DNA of 64,000 nucleotides from Blautia schinkii DSM 10518 (GTDB lineage: Bacteria; Bacillota; Clostridia; Lachnospirales; Lachnospiraceae), in NCBI GenBank assembly GCA_000702025.1, contig JNKJ01000008.1, positions 1-64,000 of the forward strand. Direction: 5' to 3'. Below the pieces are notes generated by a model, which had not been told where the DNA came from, searched no databases, and saw nothing but the letters and a program-made list of their open reading frames with translations. Both the position numbers and the translations under genes were made by a program. Within the stretch, counting starts at the first letter, position 1. Each line of letters opens with the position of its first letter. Positions 45,024 to 54,130 of this stretch are shown piece after piece.

Positions 45024-45879
45024 GTGAGGTCATTCCGTTTATTCCGGAAAGCAGTCGGATAATGAAAAAGCCCGCTGTCAGTGTGGCAATGCACAGTACA
45101 CATTCAAAACCTTCTGGGATTCCAGGGAAAATCTGTGCTATGGAACCCAGAACAAATCCAAATATGATCAAATAGGTGGGCTGCGGGTGCTTGGTCATTG
45201 CCTGTTCCAGTAACTTGGTTACAAGGATAATACCAAGTATGAGTCCCGTGCCTAGAGGAATCAGAAAGGGCAGATACAAGCTGGCAATCGCCCGCATTGC
45301 TGCATCATACAGTCCCATGAGCAATAATAAATAGGAAACGCTGATTCCGGGAAGAACAAGGGCGGCGGCAGCAATGAGTCCAGCCACGACTAAAAATATA
45401 GAATTGACTTTATTTTCATTTGTTATTGCCTGGAATGTCCCATTGGGCAGCATGGAAATAAGAAGGACAATAAACAATCCCAGTGACATGTATAATGGAA
45501 TCCTTAATGAAAATTTACGAATTTCGGCCTGCTTGAATATCAGCGGGAATCCACCTGCAACTGCCCCGATAAAGAAATAAAGCATGGGCATAGGATATTT
45601 TTCAATCAGATTCAGAAGCGGATTGGCAAAGAGCAGCATACCTGCGGCGCCTCCGATTGAGAATGTTAGGAGAAAAATAAAGTTTTCTTTTTTGTTTTTC
45701 ATAAAAGAGCTTACAGACGAAATAAGCTTGTCGTAAATCCCGAGTATCATAGCCATAGAACCGCCGCTGACACCGGGAACCAGCATAGTGCCTCCCACGA
45801 TAATTCCCTTTAATAAGGTAAAGACTGGATGGATTATATTCAAGGTAAATCCCCTTTCTGACGGTTCCCTGTACATCAC
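45004..45879 (-). CDS. DUF368 membrane protein (PopT-type undecaprenyl phosphate translocase candidate)
   Basis: A 291-residue protein with about eight to nine transmembrane segments and the DUF368 hallmark GGTMLVPGVSGGSMAMILGIYDKLI, with a second related motif VLPGISVSYLLLLMGLYD. DUF368 proteins were reported to recycle the undecaprenyl phosphate carrier across the membrane (PopT); assigning that here is by family. The start may be ATG 45879 or the TTG at 45843, which has a better ribosome binding site (AAAGGGG) and gives the usual family N-terminus. Confidence 0.85.
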   Translation of the reverse strand: MMYREPSERGFTLNIIHPVFTLLKGIIVGGTMLVPGVSGGSMAMILGIYDKLISSVSSFMKNKKENFIFLLTFSIGGAAGMLLFANPLLNLIEKYPMPMLYFFIGAVAGGFPLIFKQAEIRKFSLRIPLYMSLGLFIVLLISMLPNGTFQAITNENKVNSIFLVVAGLIAAAALVLPGISVSYLLLLMGLYDAAMRAIASLYLPFLIPLGTGLILGIILVTKLLEQAMTKHPQPTYLIIFGFVLGSIAQIFPGIPEGFECVLCIATLTAGFFIIRLLSGINGMTSLNHDLS

Positions 45880-45973
45880 TGGTTCCTAAATAATGATGTT
45901 TAAAGTCTATGCTAAGTATATATATGAGAATAGATATGGTTTTATGAATTTTTCTGGTTTCTGGGGAATATGA

Positions 45974-46013
45974 AAAGAGCCGGTTATCTTTAAAATACAG
46001 ATAATCGGCTCTT
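45974..46013 (-). terminator. Terminator after the small P-loop gene
   Basis: AAGAGCCGGTTATCT and AGATAATCGGCTCTT make a stem of about 15 bp with one mismatch and a TTTT tail on the minus strand; a longer T-run is present on the plus strand. Confidence 0.75.
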
Positions 46014-46090
46014 GATTTTTTCAGTATGTAATTTTCAGTTCACAATGTATCTTTATTGCTCTGTCAGTATTTGATATTGTTTAGGGTATA

Positions 46091-46510
46091 TTATAAGGCA
46101 ACGCTTACTTTATCCTGGAAGCCTGCCGGAATTTCATCCTTATCCAGTGATATACTAATTACGAAAGTAATATCATACATATTGGAAACTTTTTCAAGTT
46201 TTTCTAATGTACTGGTGACATCTGAGTCCTCAAGCCTTGCAACTTTCAAGAAGCTGTCAAGATATATTTGCTCCAGGTCATGATCCTGAGAAATGATACC
46301 GCAGATAAAACCGACAAATTCATCTGGATTGCTGATCGGATATCCGGATACATCGATGAGACGTACCTTATTATTCAGCTCATACATATGCTTCGTGCTC
46401 TTGTCTAAGTAAACTATGCTGCCATTTGCGTCTTTAATCGCGCCGTTCACTCTGTCTAACAGTACTTTTGTTTTGCCTTTGCCTTTCTTTCCTACAATCA
46501 GTTCAACCAT
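46091..46510 (-). CDS. Small P-loop NTPase-like protein
   Basis: A 139-residue protein starting MVELIVGKKGKGKTKVLLDR, a Walker A (GKKGKGKT) at residues 7-14, with a second-strand pattern SIVYLDKS and a late hydrophobic strand ITFVISISLD. No other known domain is seen. Short proteins like this are widespread in Clostridia without a function assigned. ATG 46510 is preceded by AAGGAGG; the frame extends upstream to 46576 into the promoter region. It has its own promoter and terminator, so it is separate from the large cluster to its right. Confidence 0.75.
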   Translation of the reverse strand: MVELIVGKKGKGKTKVLLDRVNGAIKDANGSIVYLDKSTKHMYELNNKVRLIDVSGYPISNPDEFVGFICGIISQDHDLEQIYLDSFLKVARLEDSDVTSTLEKLEKVSNMYDITFVISISLDKDEIPAGFQDKVSVAL

Positions 46511-46575
46511 CCTGTTTTCCTCCTTAGACACATATAATATTAATTTTAACCAAAAACCTTGTTTAATATGTTTCA

Positions 46576-46604
46576 ATTATAGTGCATTTTATTAAATAAA
46601 TCAA
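46576..46604 (-). promoter_or_regulatory. Promoter of the P-loop gene
   Basis: On the minus strand TTGATT (46604-46599) and TATAAT (46581-46576) are 17 bases apart. Confidence 0.7.
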
Positions 46605-46681
46605 GATAAATCGCCTACAACTCGGAAAATATTTTGATGATTTGTTTTGTAAGAAAATGGATGGCCTGACTCTTTGCAGAA

Positions 46682-48430
46682 TTATTTTATCTTTCCTTTC
46701 ACCCTCTGCAATGCAGATAACTCCTCCACCAATGCCTGTGTCTGCGGCGTCCTATGCGGGGTGCGGGGTGCCGGGGCTTTGTATGAATTTTGTGCAATGA
46801 ACTCTCCTGCCAGGATTCCGTCCGCTTCTACGATATGCTCTTTCCCGTCAGTAAACTCAAAATTGTAAACCAACCCTTTATAGTCAATTTCAAATACCCA
46901 TTTTACAGTATCTTCCCCGTGTGTTCGTGATAAAACCCGCTGTCCCGGACGGATATCTCTGGCACGGACCATCCCGCCGCCTGCAAGCACCACCGGATGT
47001 GAATGAGTAAGCTTTAACACTTTCCCCTTTTCCGTGCAAATACAGAGTAAAGTCTTCTCTGGGCCTCTGTACACGGATTCTACCGCAGATGGACCCGCCG
47101 TGGTAAAAAGCACATCCCCCCGCATGATATCATCCACGCGCTTGGTGCTGCCATCACACATAGTAATACGGGTCCCTTCCGCGAAGCAGCCCCAACGGAT
47201 ATTAATGGGCGGTATATAAACCGTTAATCCGTTTAGAGTATGATAATAGCTGCATCCGGCCGGCAGGCTCTCTTTTGATACGGACACAATAGAAATACCA
47301 ATCGCGATGTTTGTATTTTTGCTGACATTTTTGATATTAACGGAAAAATCCGCATGCAGGTACACGTCACGTCCTACTTCATAGGAACCGGTGGTATAGT
47401 TATTTACGTCCATTTTAACATCCCAGCAGTCATCCGCAGATATCTTAGAAAAATCAATATCCAAAGTATTTGCATCAGGAGTGAAGCATGTTTTGATGGC
47501 ATTAAAATCGCTGTTGTAATCAATGTTTCTTGTAGGTGGATTCCCGAAAATGAGGCCTGGGGTAAAGAAACCGTCGTTGTTCAAAATATCTATGCGCTCA
47601 CCAGCTCTATTTGTCTCAGCAGGTACATATCCGTTTTTCAGTTGGACTCTTGCTTGAATAGGTATGCAGGTCTTTACCACATTATCCGATCTGACATTTT
47701 TATAGCTATAATCAATGATCCCTTTCTCACTGTCAGATGGCTCCCGGTCGTAAAGCATTTTAATGGGGTTGTTTCCATGTATGGAGTTCGGTTTTATAGC
47801 ATCAAAATGAGAAACCAGCATATCTCCTTTATGATCTGTATAGTTCTCGTTCAGAACATGATACTCTTCTGTATGAATCACGTCGTTAAAATCCACACCC
47901 ACATAATTGCAGTATGTATCCACACGCTTTTCTGCAAAATTTATACCAGAATATATCTCTTCTGAACACAGCTCCTGGTCTACAGAATTTACATCCGTAA
48001 ATTCCTCGGCATAGGAAACAACATTTATACGGTCCGTCAAATTGCGGATTGTTCCGGACAAGGCTGCGTACGGCCAGGTTTTGGATTCCGGAGAATATCC
48101 TTCTTCTATTTTCTGGCCGCTTGCAATATAAGTACCGTCCTCCAGACGCATTTGAAGCATTGAGGACAGTCTTTTTATGGAACCTCCATTTTTTTTCTCT
48201 CCGCCGACAAGATTTGGACAGCTTACGATTACTCTCCCGCGTATCTCACTTTCGCTGTTTTGTTTCATTTGTAATTCACGCTCATATTCCTTAGTCCTTT
48301 GAACCGCAGCCCAGACAGAAGGATATTTTTCCTTAATAAAACTTTTGCCGCCCAGATCATCCAGCACTTTTTCTTCATCCACCGGATTCAAAAAACTGTA
48401 TTTGTATTTTCCTGTCCTGTGTTCATTCAT
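46682..48430 (-). CDS. Large protein with C-terminal Hint autoprocessing domain
   Basis: A 582-residue protein. The N-terminal 410 residues match no domain I recognise. Residues 415-548 form a Hint (hedgehog/intein) domain: Cys415 in GCFAEGTRITMCDGS, the block B TxxH in LKLTHSHPVVL, and the terminal block GILAGEFIAQN with Asn548 followed by Ser549. These are the residues needed for an N-S acyl shift and Asn cyclisation, so self-cleavage, or release or splicing of the 34-residue tail (PRTPHRTPQ-rich), is plausible. Its ATG overlaps the upstream stop (ATGA). Last gene of the 15.4 kb cluster. No toxin domain follows the Hint domain. Confidence 0.8.
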   Translation of the reverse strand: MNEHRTGKYKYSFLNPVDEEKVLDDLGGKSFIKEKYPSVWAAVQRTKEYERELQMKQNSESEIRGRVIVSCPNLVGGEKKNGGSIKRLSSMLQMRLEDGTYIASGQKIEEGYSPESKTWPYAALSGTIRNLTDRINVVSYAEEFTDVNSVDQELCSEEIYSGINFAEKRVDTYCNYVGVDFNDVIHTEEYHVLNENYTDHKGDMLVSHFDAIKPNSIHGNNPIKMLYDREPSDSEKGIIDYSYKNVRSDNVVKTCIPIQARVQLKNGYVPAETNRAGERIDILNNDGFFTPGLIFGNPPTRNIDYNSDFNAIKTCFTPDANTLDIDFSKISADDCWDVKMDVNNYTTGSYEVGRDVYLHADFSVNIKNVSKNTNIAIGISIVSVSKESLPAGCSYYHTLNGLTVYIPPINIRWGCFAEGTRITMCDGSTKRVDDIMRGDVLFTTAGPSAVESVYRGPEKTLLCICTEKGKVLKLTHSHPVVLAGGGMVRARDIRPGQRVLSRTHGEDTVKWVFEIDYKGLVYNFEFTDGKEHIVEADGILAGEFIAQNSYKAPAPRTPHRTPQTQALVEELSALQRVKGKIK

Positions 48431-49098
48431 GGTAATTCCTCCTCGCTTAATCGGATTATTTCGCAGCTTCCTTTGATTCCTTTTGTGCCGTCTGCACCGC
48501 TCTTTCCGTCTTTCCCGTCCGCCGCATATGTATCGGTGTTACCGTTTCTGCCGCCTTTTCCTCCGTGACCGGGCATACCGCCTTTTCCGCATTGAGATAT
48601 CTCATTGAGTACAGTTATTTTACTGTTGTTGGGAGAACGGTATTTTACAACCAGATGCGGTCCTTTGCCGCCATTGCCGCCATTGCCTCCGTTTCCCCCA
48701 TTGCCGCCGCAGGCTCCTTTTCCGTTATAAGTGCCATCGCCGCCGTTTCCGCCGGCTCCTCCGTATCCGCCCCGCCCGCCATTGCCGCCGCAGGTTACGA
48801 TTTTAATTGCATCCGTAAGTTCTCTGATGACAATCTCGATATTACCTCCGTCTGCGCCGTTTCCGCCCGGCTCTCCCGGCTTTCCGGCGGCTCCGTCACT
48901 GCCTACAGCTAAAATATCCTGTTCCTTATTTTTGCTGTTGATCACCAGCTTATCAATTTCCAGGCTGGAATCCTGCCATAACTCAATAAAGCCTTCTTCC
49001 TCAAAGTAAACGGTACCGTACTGTTCTGATTTTCCTGCCCCAACCCGAAGGGGCGCATATTTGGTTACGATACGGTCATCTTTTTCAATCTCATGCAT
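48427..49098 (-). CDS. Polyglycine-repeat protein
   Basis: A 223-residue protein with a short N-terminal beta region (about 1-65) and then long glycine-rich runs with GGNGGRGGYGG-like periodicity (residues about 68-135 and 165-215). A non-repetitive insert (PHLVVKYRSPNNSKITVLNE) separates them. The pattern of two Gly in three positions suits a polyglycine-II bundle, the fold of some phage adhesin tips, rather than a collagen triple helix. There is no signal peptide. AAAGGAGGTG precedes the ATG. Function is unknown; a fibre or tip role in the cluster's assembly is inferred. Confidence 0.78.
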   Translation of the reverse strand: MHEIEKDDRIVTKYAPLRVGAGKSEQYGTVYFEEEGFIELWQDSSLEIDKLVINSKNKEQDILAVGSDGAAGKPGEPGGNGADGGNIEIVIRELTDAIKIVTCGGNGGRGGYGGAGGNGGDGTYNGKGACGGNGGNGGNGGNGGKGPHLVVKYRSPNNSKITVLNEISQCGKGGMPGHGGKGGRNGNTDTYAADGKDGKSGADGTKGIKGSCEIIRLSEEELP

Positions 49099-49119
49099 AA
49101 TCTACACCTCCTTTTAAAT

Positions 49120-50736
49120 TTACAATATATCCGTTGCCCAAGCCACTGACGTGTCTGTAAGATCTTCTCCAGAAATAAGGCTGAGTATTTTTCCATCACA
49201 GCCGCCGCACCAGGGATAACTGCCTTTACTGTACGGAGGGTGAAAATCTTCCGTATTTACCCAATCCTTTTCTCTGTAAAGACCTTTGTCTGTCAGCAGA
49301 AACATACCATTATTACCTCTTATCCACTGCATCCACACAGGAACTGCCTGGATTCTTCCGGTCTTACAAAAATCAATATCCGGATGTTCTTTTGTCATAA
49401 TGACAATTTCCTGTCCTGTTGCCGCCGCCAAATATAATACGCCCTCTCTCATCTCAAGTGAAAAATACTTAAGCCCTTGAAAATCCAGGGAAAGGGTTGC
49501 ATAGAATACCTTCCTATCCACTCTGTATTCCATAAATAAAATGGTATCTCCCAGCTGCTTTCCATAAACAAGCCAGGGTTCTCCGGAATCCAGGCTGTCC
49601 CCTGCCAAAGCCCCTTCTGACATTTCGGAAAATTGTCCTGCTTTGTAATCCACCCATGTTTTGCTCTCATCTTTCAGATCATATGCGGAATAGAACAGTT
49701 CATTACTGTTCGCCTTCGTTCCTCCGGACAGGTACAGCGTATTCCCGCACACGGCCGGAATCACATGGTCCGTATACTTCACTTCTCCGTTATAGCTGCA
49801 TAAAACACTCCATTCAGAGAGTACATAATCCTTGCCCAAAGAAGCTTTGTATACCTTGCTATTATAAAACGTAAGAATCATATGCTCAAAGGTAAACAGT
49901 CTGTTCTGCTTTGTAAAATCCGGCGAGATTCCCTTAACACCTCCTATCTCTCTCCATTTTGTGTCCTTTATGGCAATATTTTCTGTTTTCTCTCCGCCTG
50001 GCAGGATCATCTTCAACGTGTATTCGTGATTCCCGGCTTCTCTTGCAGCTATCTCCTTTTCTCCGGTGAATTGCTGCAGTGCGCTGTGAAATACATGGTC
50101 CGCAAGGAGTTGAAGAGGCGTATCCAAGTCACAGACCACATCCCAGTGAAGCATTACGGGAAGGTTGTGATTGAGATAAAATTTACCTTTATGCCCATTC
50201 GCGGTAAAATTTAATATCTCCAGATTATATTTCTTCGACAACAGAATCGTATAGGTAGAATCTGTGATATCGGGAACGTACTGCGAGAAATTCTCTACGC
50301 TTACTTTTAAAGTGCATACTCCCTCCTGTGCAGTGGTGAAAAAACTGTTGATTTTAATGCTTGTCGCTGTAAAGCTGCTGCCGCCTCCCACAGGTGCGTT
50401 TAAAATAAAAGAAAGCTGCCCCGTATTACTGTCATAGGTATGGGAACAACCCCATCCATCCGGCGCTGTAAAGGAATATCCTGCTGCCGGGATATCTTCT
50501 GACATGCAGAACGCAGCTTCTGAATGCGGCTTTTGGGTAGACAGTGTCTGCCCGGATATGACAATTCGTGGTCCTTTTTTTATTGATTCGGTTTCTTTAA
50601 AATCTGTAATTTTGCTCTCTTTCCCCGGCATTGCCTCTGACTTATAAATAACAAATTCCAAAACACAATAGTGTATCTGCCCGCCTGATGTAACAGGAAC
50701 GCAATTGGGCAGTGTACGTACAAAAATATATGCCAT
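49120..50736 (-). CDS. Ig-like / beta-propeller-like protein of the large cluster
   Basis: A 538-residue beta-rich protein of unknown function. Residues about 75-260 look like Ig-like or jelly-roll modules (CTLKVSVENFSQYVPDITDSTYTI; NGHKGKFYLNHNLPVMLHWDV). Residues about 275-530 show repeating blades of a propeller or kelch type (GNTLYLSGGTKANSNELFYSAYD; GVLYLAAATGQEIVIM; GMFLLTDKGLYREKDW). There is no signal peptide or membrane segment. AGGAGGG precedes the ATG. It lies 21 bases before the glycine-rich gene and 28 bases after the 1121-residue gene, within the operon. Confidence 0.68.
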   Translation of the reverse strand: MAYIFVRTLPNCVPVTSGGQIHYCVLEFVIYKSEAMPGKESKITDFKETESIKKGPRIVISGQTLSTQKPHSEAAFCMSEDIPAAGYSFTAPDGWGCSHTYDSNTGQLSFILNAPVGGGSSFTATSIKINSFFTTAQEGVCTLKVSVENFSQYVPDITDSTYTILLSKKYNLEILNFTANGHKGKFYLNHNLPVMLHWDVVCDLDTPLQLLADHVFHSALQQFTGEKEIAAREAGNHEYTLKMILPGGEKTENIAIKDTKWREIGGVKGISPDFTKQNRLFTFEHMILTFYNSKVYKASLGKDYVLSEWSVLCSYNGEVKYTDHVIPAVCGNTLYLSGGTKANSNELFYSAYDLKDESKTWVDYKAGQFSEMSEGALAGDSLDSGEPWLVYGKQLGDTILFMEYRVDRKVFYATLSLDFQGLKYFSLEMREGVLYLAAATGQEIVIMTKEHPDIDFCKTGRIQAVPVWMQWIRGNNGMFLLTDKGLYREKDWVNTEDFHPPYSKGSYPWCGGCDGKILSLISGEDLTDTSVAWATDIL

Positions 50737-50764
50737 TTTTTCCCTCCTATCCGCCGGCTAAAAA

Positions 50765-53700
50765 TCATGTATGAGAAGTGTCCTTCTTTTCTAATACAAA
50801 ATATCCATCACAGATGATTCCACGTTCCTGGTGGAAAACATCCACATTTGATGCAATCCTGCCCTTATGTTTTTTTATCCCGCCCGGTTGCTGCTGCGCA
50901 TATTCGAAATACCAGCACTCATCCTCTTCTGCGGTTGGAACAGGCAGCATCGGTGCATCCGGTGTGCAGATGACAGCGTCTGCTTCAAAGCACAGCTTTA
51001 TTTTCTCTATGGCATTTGTATGGACTGCCTCCAGCTTCTTTTTTACAACCGGCAGGATTCCTGTCTGAAAGTAAAGGGTATTTCCGATTTCTGAAATAAG
51101 TGTCAGTACCTTCCCTTCTCCATCAGCACGCAAACAAGTATTTTTTCCGAATTTCACATATTCTGACTCGAATTCATGAGAATGGTACGCCGGATAAAGT
51201 ATTGAATAATCACCTCCTACATAATAACCTACAACTGCAGAACCGGCCCGGCTCCTGTCACCGACAATCAATGGAAACTCTATATCCTGGACCGATAGTG
51301 TGTTATATTTGCCGTAATCCTCTTTTAGCTGTGAAAAGGGCAGGCCGCCCATGGTTTCCATTGATGCTCTGTATAAAGATACGGCCAGCGGCCTTCCCCA
51401 AATATAGGGGAAATCTTCTCCCATTCCCATCCCTGCCGGAGCCGCACACTCCATCTGCTCTCTGACCAATGTCATTAGTGCGGAAAACGCGTCTCCGTTC
51501 TTTTTGGAATCCTCCAGCAGATAAGAAATCATACTTTTGAAGCCAGCATTGGAAAAAGGAATCTCCCCGAAAGGCACTTCACTTTTCTCGGGAGGGGAAT
51601 TCCATGCCGCGAATGGTTTGCCATCTCTGTAGACGGTTTTTATACATCCATAATATTCTCCCTGTGCAGAATATACTGCCAGCCGTCCGTTCAAAAGTTC
51701 AGGCATAAGTATTCCACAGATAGGATTCGTTTCCGGTGCAGGGTATGCAAGAATGCACTCATCATCAGCCGTGACAAAATCAGATCGCAGCCGCAGCCCC
51801 TGTACCAACCTTGGACGGAGCTTACCGTATTTCTTTCCTGTCCGGGTATCTTCATATTCACCCATCACCTCGGTATAAACAGGATTCATCCCGCTGGAAA
51901 ATCCATTTTGTATTTCACCGAAGGTATTTACTATATTGACTGTTTCCAGCCGGATATGGCCTGCCCGCAGAGGAAAAAAGGGTATGGCCTGGTTTACCGC
52001 CAGTTTCTCCGTAAACACATTTTCCAATATTGCCGCCGTCAGCTCCTCGTCACTGTCATTTCCGATAACAGGAACCTGCAGGGTTTGAAGGCGGGATAAA
52101 AATTGCTCATTGATACCGTCCAGATTTTGTGACATTACAGGAAGACCCTCTATCTTCTTTAATGCTTCCTTCATTTCCGGGGTAAGTTCCCCTCTTCTTG
52201 TCAGATATTTTTCCGCCACATACCGGAAGCGGTATAAAGAATGCGGAGTGATCATTGTCCTGCCCGCGTACACAACCAGTTCCTCTCTGTTCGGAACACT
52301 GCTGTCATAGTCCATACCGTCGAATTCCCATAGCCTCATAGAATCATCCGCAGGCTCGGAAAGTGTGCGTGACGGATAGAAGCTTATTTTCCATTCAATC
52401 AGAAGTGTAAGCCATGACTGCCGAAACTCCCTGCCTGCTAAATCCGATATACCGGTTTTATCGCAGGCCAATCCAGGCAGCTTTTCTTTTTCCCTGATCA
52501 TTTTCACGATTTGACTGTTCAGGCACATAGCCTGTATAAAGAGATCCAGGTATCCAGGAATGATTTCCGGAACATCTCCTGCATAGGTTAGTAAAACGGA
52601 TTTATCCAGGCTTACTTTCCCATCTGTCAGTATCTCCAAAGGGCTGGTCTGACACAGAATGTTTCCTTCATCTGTAAATGCATAATTCCGGTTCAATCCT
52701 TCGCCATACAGCAGCAGCACAGGGTCCTTTGGCCTATAGAAGTCCTCGTCGCCAACCGCAGAAACCTCTATCTCTGTTTTTTCCAGATGCTTCTTAAGCC
52801 TGCCCAGGCAGCTCTTCGCGTTTGAGTCAGCTTCCTCTGCCTCCCTGCGCAGCCGTGGCAGCTCCTGGCAGCAGATACGCAAAATCTCTTGCTTCATTTT
52901 TTCGCGTTCAGGAGAAGGCGAATCATCCCCCTCATATAACAGCATATAGGAATACCAGTTTCCATAGGCAGCATCCTGCCAGTAGCGAAGCTCCTCTTTT
53001 TTTCGATTACAGGCTCTCTGGTTCTCGTTTAATTCTGCCAGCAAGAAGCCGGCCCCGGCAGGTAAATCCTTTTCGCTGCTGTCATTATATTTTAGTCTCC
53101 AGATGTTACCTCCCTCAACCGTCTCAAAGGTCTGGGCGTGGATTTCATCTTCCGCCAGCGTGATTCCGTCAGAATCTCCCAGTGTATCAGCCATCTCATA
53201 TTGAAGGGCATCAAAGAGACGCTCCCGGCTCATTTTCTGTTCATCCCCCAAAGCTTGGTCGATCACAGCGGAGAGGATTTCCGCGGATGTATTGCCTATT
53301 CCACATTTAATCTCCCCTGTCGGCCTCCCGCTTGGATAATCTGCCTGGTATCCCTCCCAGCGTATATGATAAACTTCGCTGAACAACACACAGTTATCGG
53401 TATAAAAATCCTTGTCTTTGACAATCAGTCCCAGGTTTTCCAGTCTTTCCTTGAAATCCTTCTCTGCTGTACAATTAAGCGGATCATTTTCTTTCTTTGA
53501 AAAATAACCGGTAATGAAATATGCAGTATCGCTCCCGGGTTCCACATCAGACATGTCGTCATAAAACCCAAACACACTGGAACAGTTCTGATAGTAAGCA
53601 GAAAAATACGGATCGCCTGCCCCCATTGCAGTCAGTGTATCCAGATACTCACCCGTTCCTTTCTTCTCCTTGCCATATTCATAATTACGTCCCAGAAACC

Positions 53701-54130
53701 TGTGGCTGATTAGGGAATCTGACAGATAGGGAATCGCTGTACTGTCGGTATTGTCTAATCCTACATAGTTACTTTCCACAATGAAGAATTTTTTTCTGAT
53801 TTCCTGTTTTTCATCTGTCACAAGCCTGGTGACAAGAAAGCGGTCAGGAACTGCCGCATAATCCCAGAGGTATTCTCCGCTCTTCTTATCCTGTCGCTGT
53901 ACTGCCCTGCGGAAACACCCGGGGAGAATAAAATGCAGATGGATTCCGGCCTGTAGCGGCAGCCCAAAGGTAAAGGGAGGCGGCTGAATCTTGCCCCCGA
54001 GATACGAGGTATATTCTACTTTTGTGTAGTCTGGTGCAATTCTGACACAGTTTTTATCAGGGGTATTTTTATTATTTGTTACGCGTACTTCAGTCTGAAA
54101 TGGTATGATCAGCGGTCTCAAAGCCATCAT
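50765..54130 (-). CDS. 1121-residue conserved protein of unknown function
   Basis: A very large protein opening MMALRPLIIPFQTEV. It contains GIHLHFILPGCFRR and VPDRFLVTRLV near residues 60-95, which I recognise from memory as recurring in large uncharacterised proteins of Actinobacteria and other phyla (LHWALPD...PDRWLV type). A helical, coiled-coil-like part lies at residues about 360-455; otherwise it is beta-rich. There is no signal peptide. ATG 54130 has AGGAGGG 6 bases upstream and overlaps the preceding gene by 41 bases. No catalytic motif is evident; a structural role is inferred from its constant neighbours. Confidence 0.68.
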   Translation of the reverse strand: MMALRPLIIPFQTEVRVTNNKNTPDKNCVRIAPDYTKVEYTSYLGGKIQPPPFTFGLPLQAGIHLHFILPGCFRRAVQRQDKKSGEYLWDYAAVPDRFLVTRLVTDEKQEIRKKFFIVESNYVGLDNTDSTAIPYLSDSLISHRFLGRNYEYGKEKKGTGEYLDTLTAMGAGDPYFSAYYQNCSSVFGFYDDMSDVEPGSDTAYFITGYFSKKENDPLNCTAEKDFKERLENLGLIVKDKDFYTDNCVLFSEVYHIRWEGYQADYPSGRPTGEIKCGIGNTSAEILSAVIDQALGDEQKMSRERLFDALQYEMADTLGDSDGITLAEDEIHAQTFETVEGGNIWRLKYNDSSEKDLPAGAGFLLAELNENQRACNRKKEELRYWQDAAYGNWYSYMLLYEGDDSPSPEREKMKQEILRICCQELPRLRREAEEADSNAKSCLGRLKKHLEKTEIEVSAVGDEDFYRPKDPVLLLYGEGLNRNYAFTDEGNILCQTSPLEILTDGKVSLDKSVLLTYAGDVPEIIPGYLDLFIQAMCLNSQIVKMIREKEKLPGLACDKTGISDLAGREFRQSWLTLLIEWKISFYPSRTLSEPADDSMRLWEFDGMDYDSSVPNREELVVYAGRTMITPHSLYRFRYVAEKYLTRRGELTPEMKEALKKIEGLPVMSQNLDGINEQFLSRLQTLQVPVIGNDSDEELTAAILENVFTEKLAVNQAIPFFPLRAGHIRLETVNIVNTFGEIQNGFSSGMNPVYTEVMGEYEDTRTGKKYGKLRPRLVQGLRLRSDFVTADDECILAYPAPETNPICGILMPELLNGRLAVYSAQGEYYGCIKTVYRDGKPFAAWNSPPEKSEVPFGEIPFSNAGFKSMISYLLEDSKKNGDAFSALMTLVREQMECAAPAGMGMGEDFPYIWGRPLAVSLYRASMETMGGLPFSQLKEDYGKYNTLSVQDIEFPLIVGDRSRAGSAVVGYYVGGDYSILYPAYHSHEFESEYVKFGKNTCLRADGEGKVLTLISEIGNTLYFQTGILPVVKKKLEAVHTNAIEKIKLCFEADAVICTPDAPMLPVPTAEEDECWYFEYAQQQPGGIKKHKGRIASNVDVFHQERGIICDGYFVLEKKDTSHT

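Noticed and set aside
46682..48430. Polymorphic toxin with immunity gene
   Set aside because: The Hint domain is followed by only 34 residues without a toxin domain, and no small immunity-like gene follows.
48049..49009. Plus-strand Pro/Ser/Ala-rich frames opposite the glycine-rich gene
   Set aside because: They are complement artefacts of GGN codons; the minus-strand gene has the ribosome binding site and operon context.
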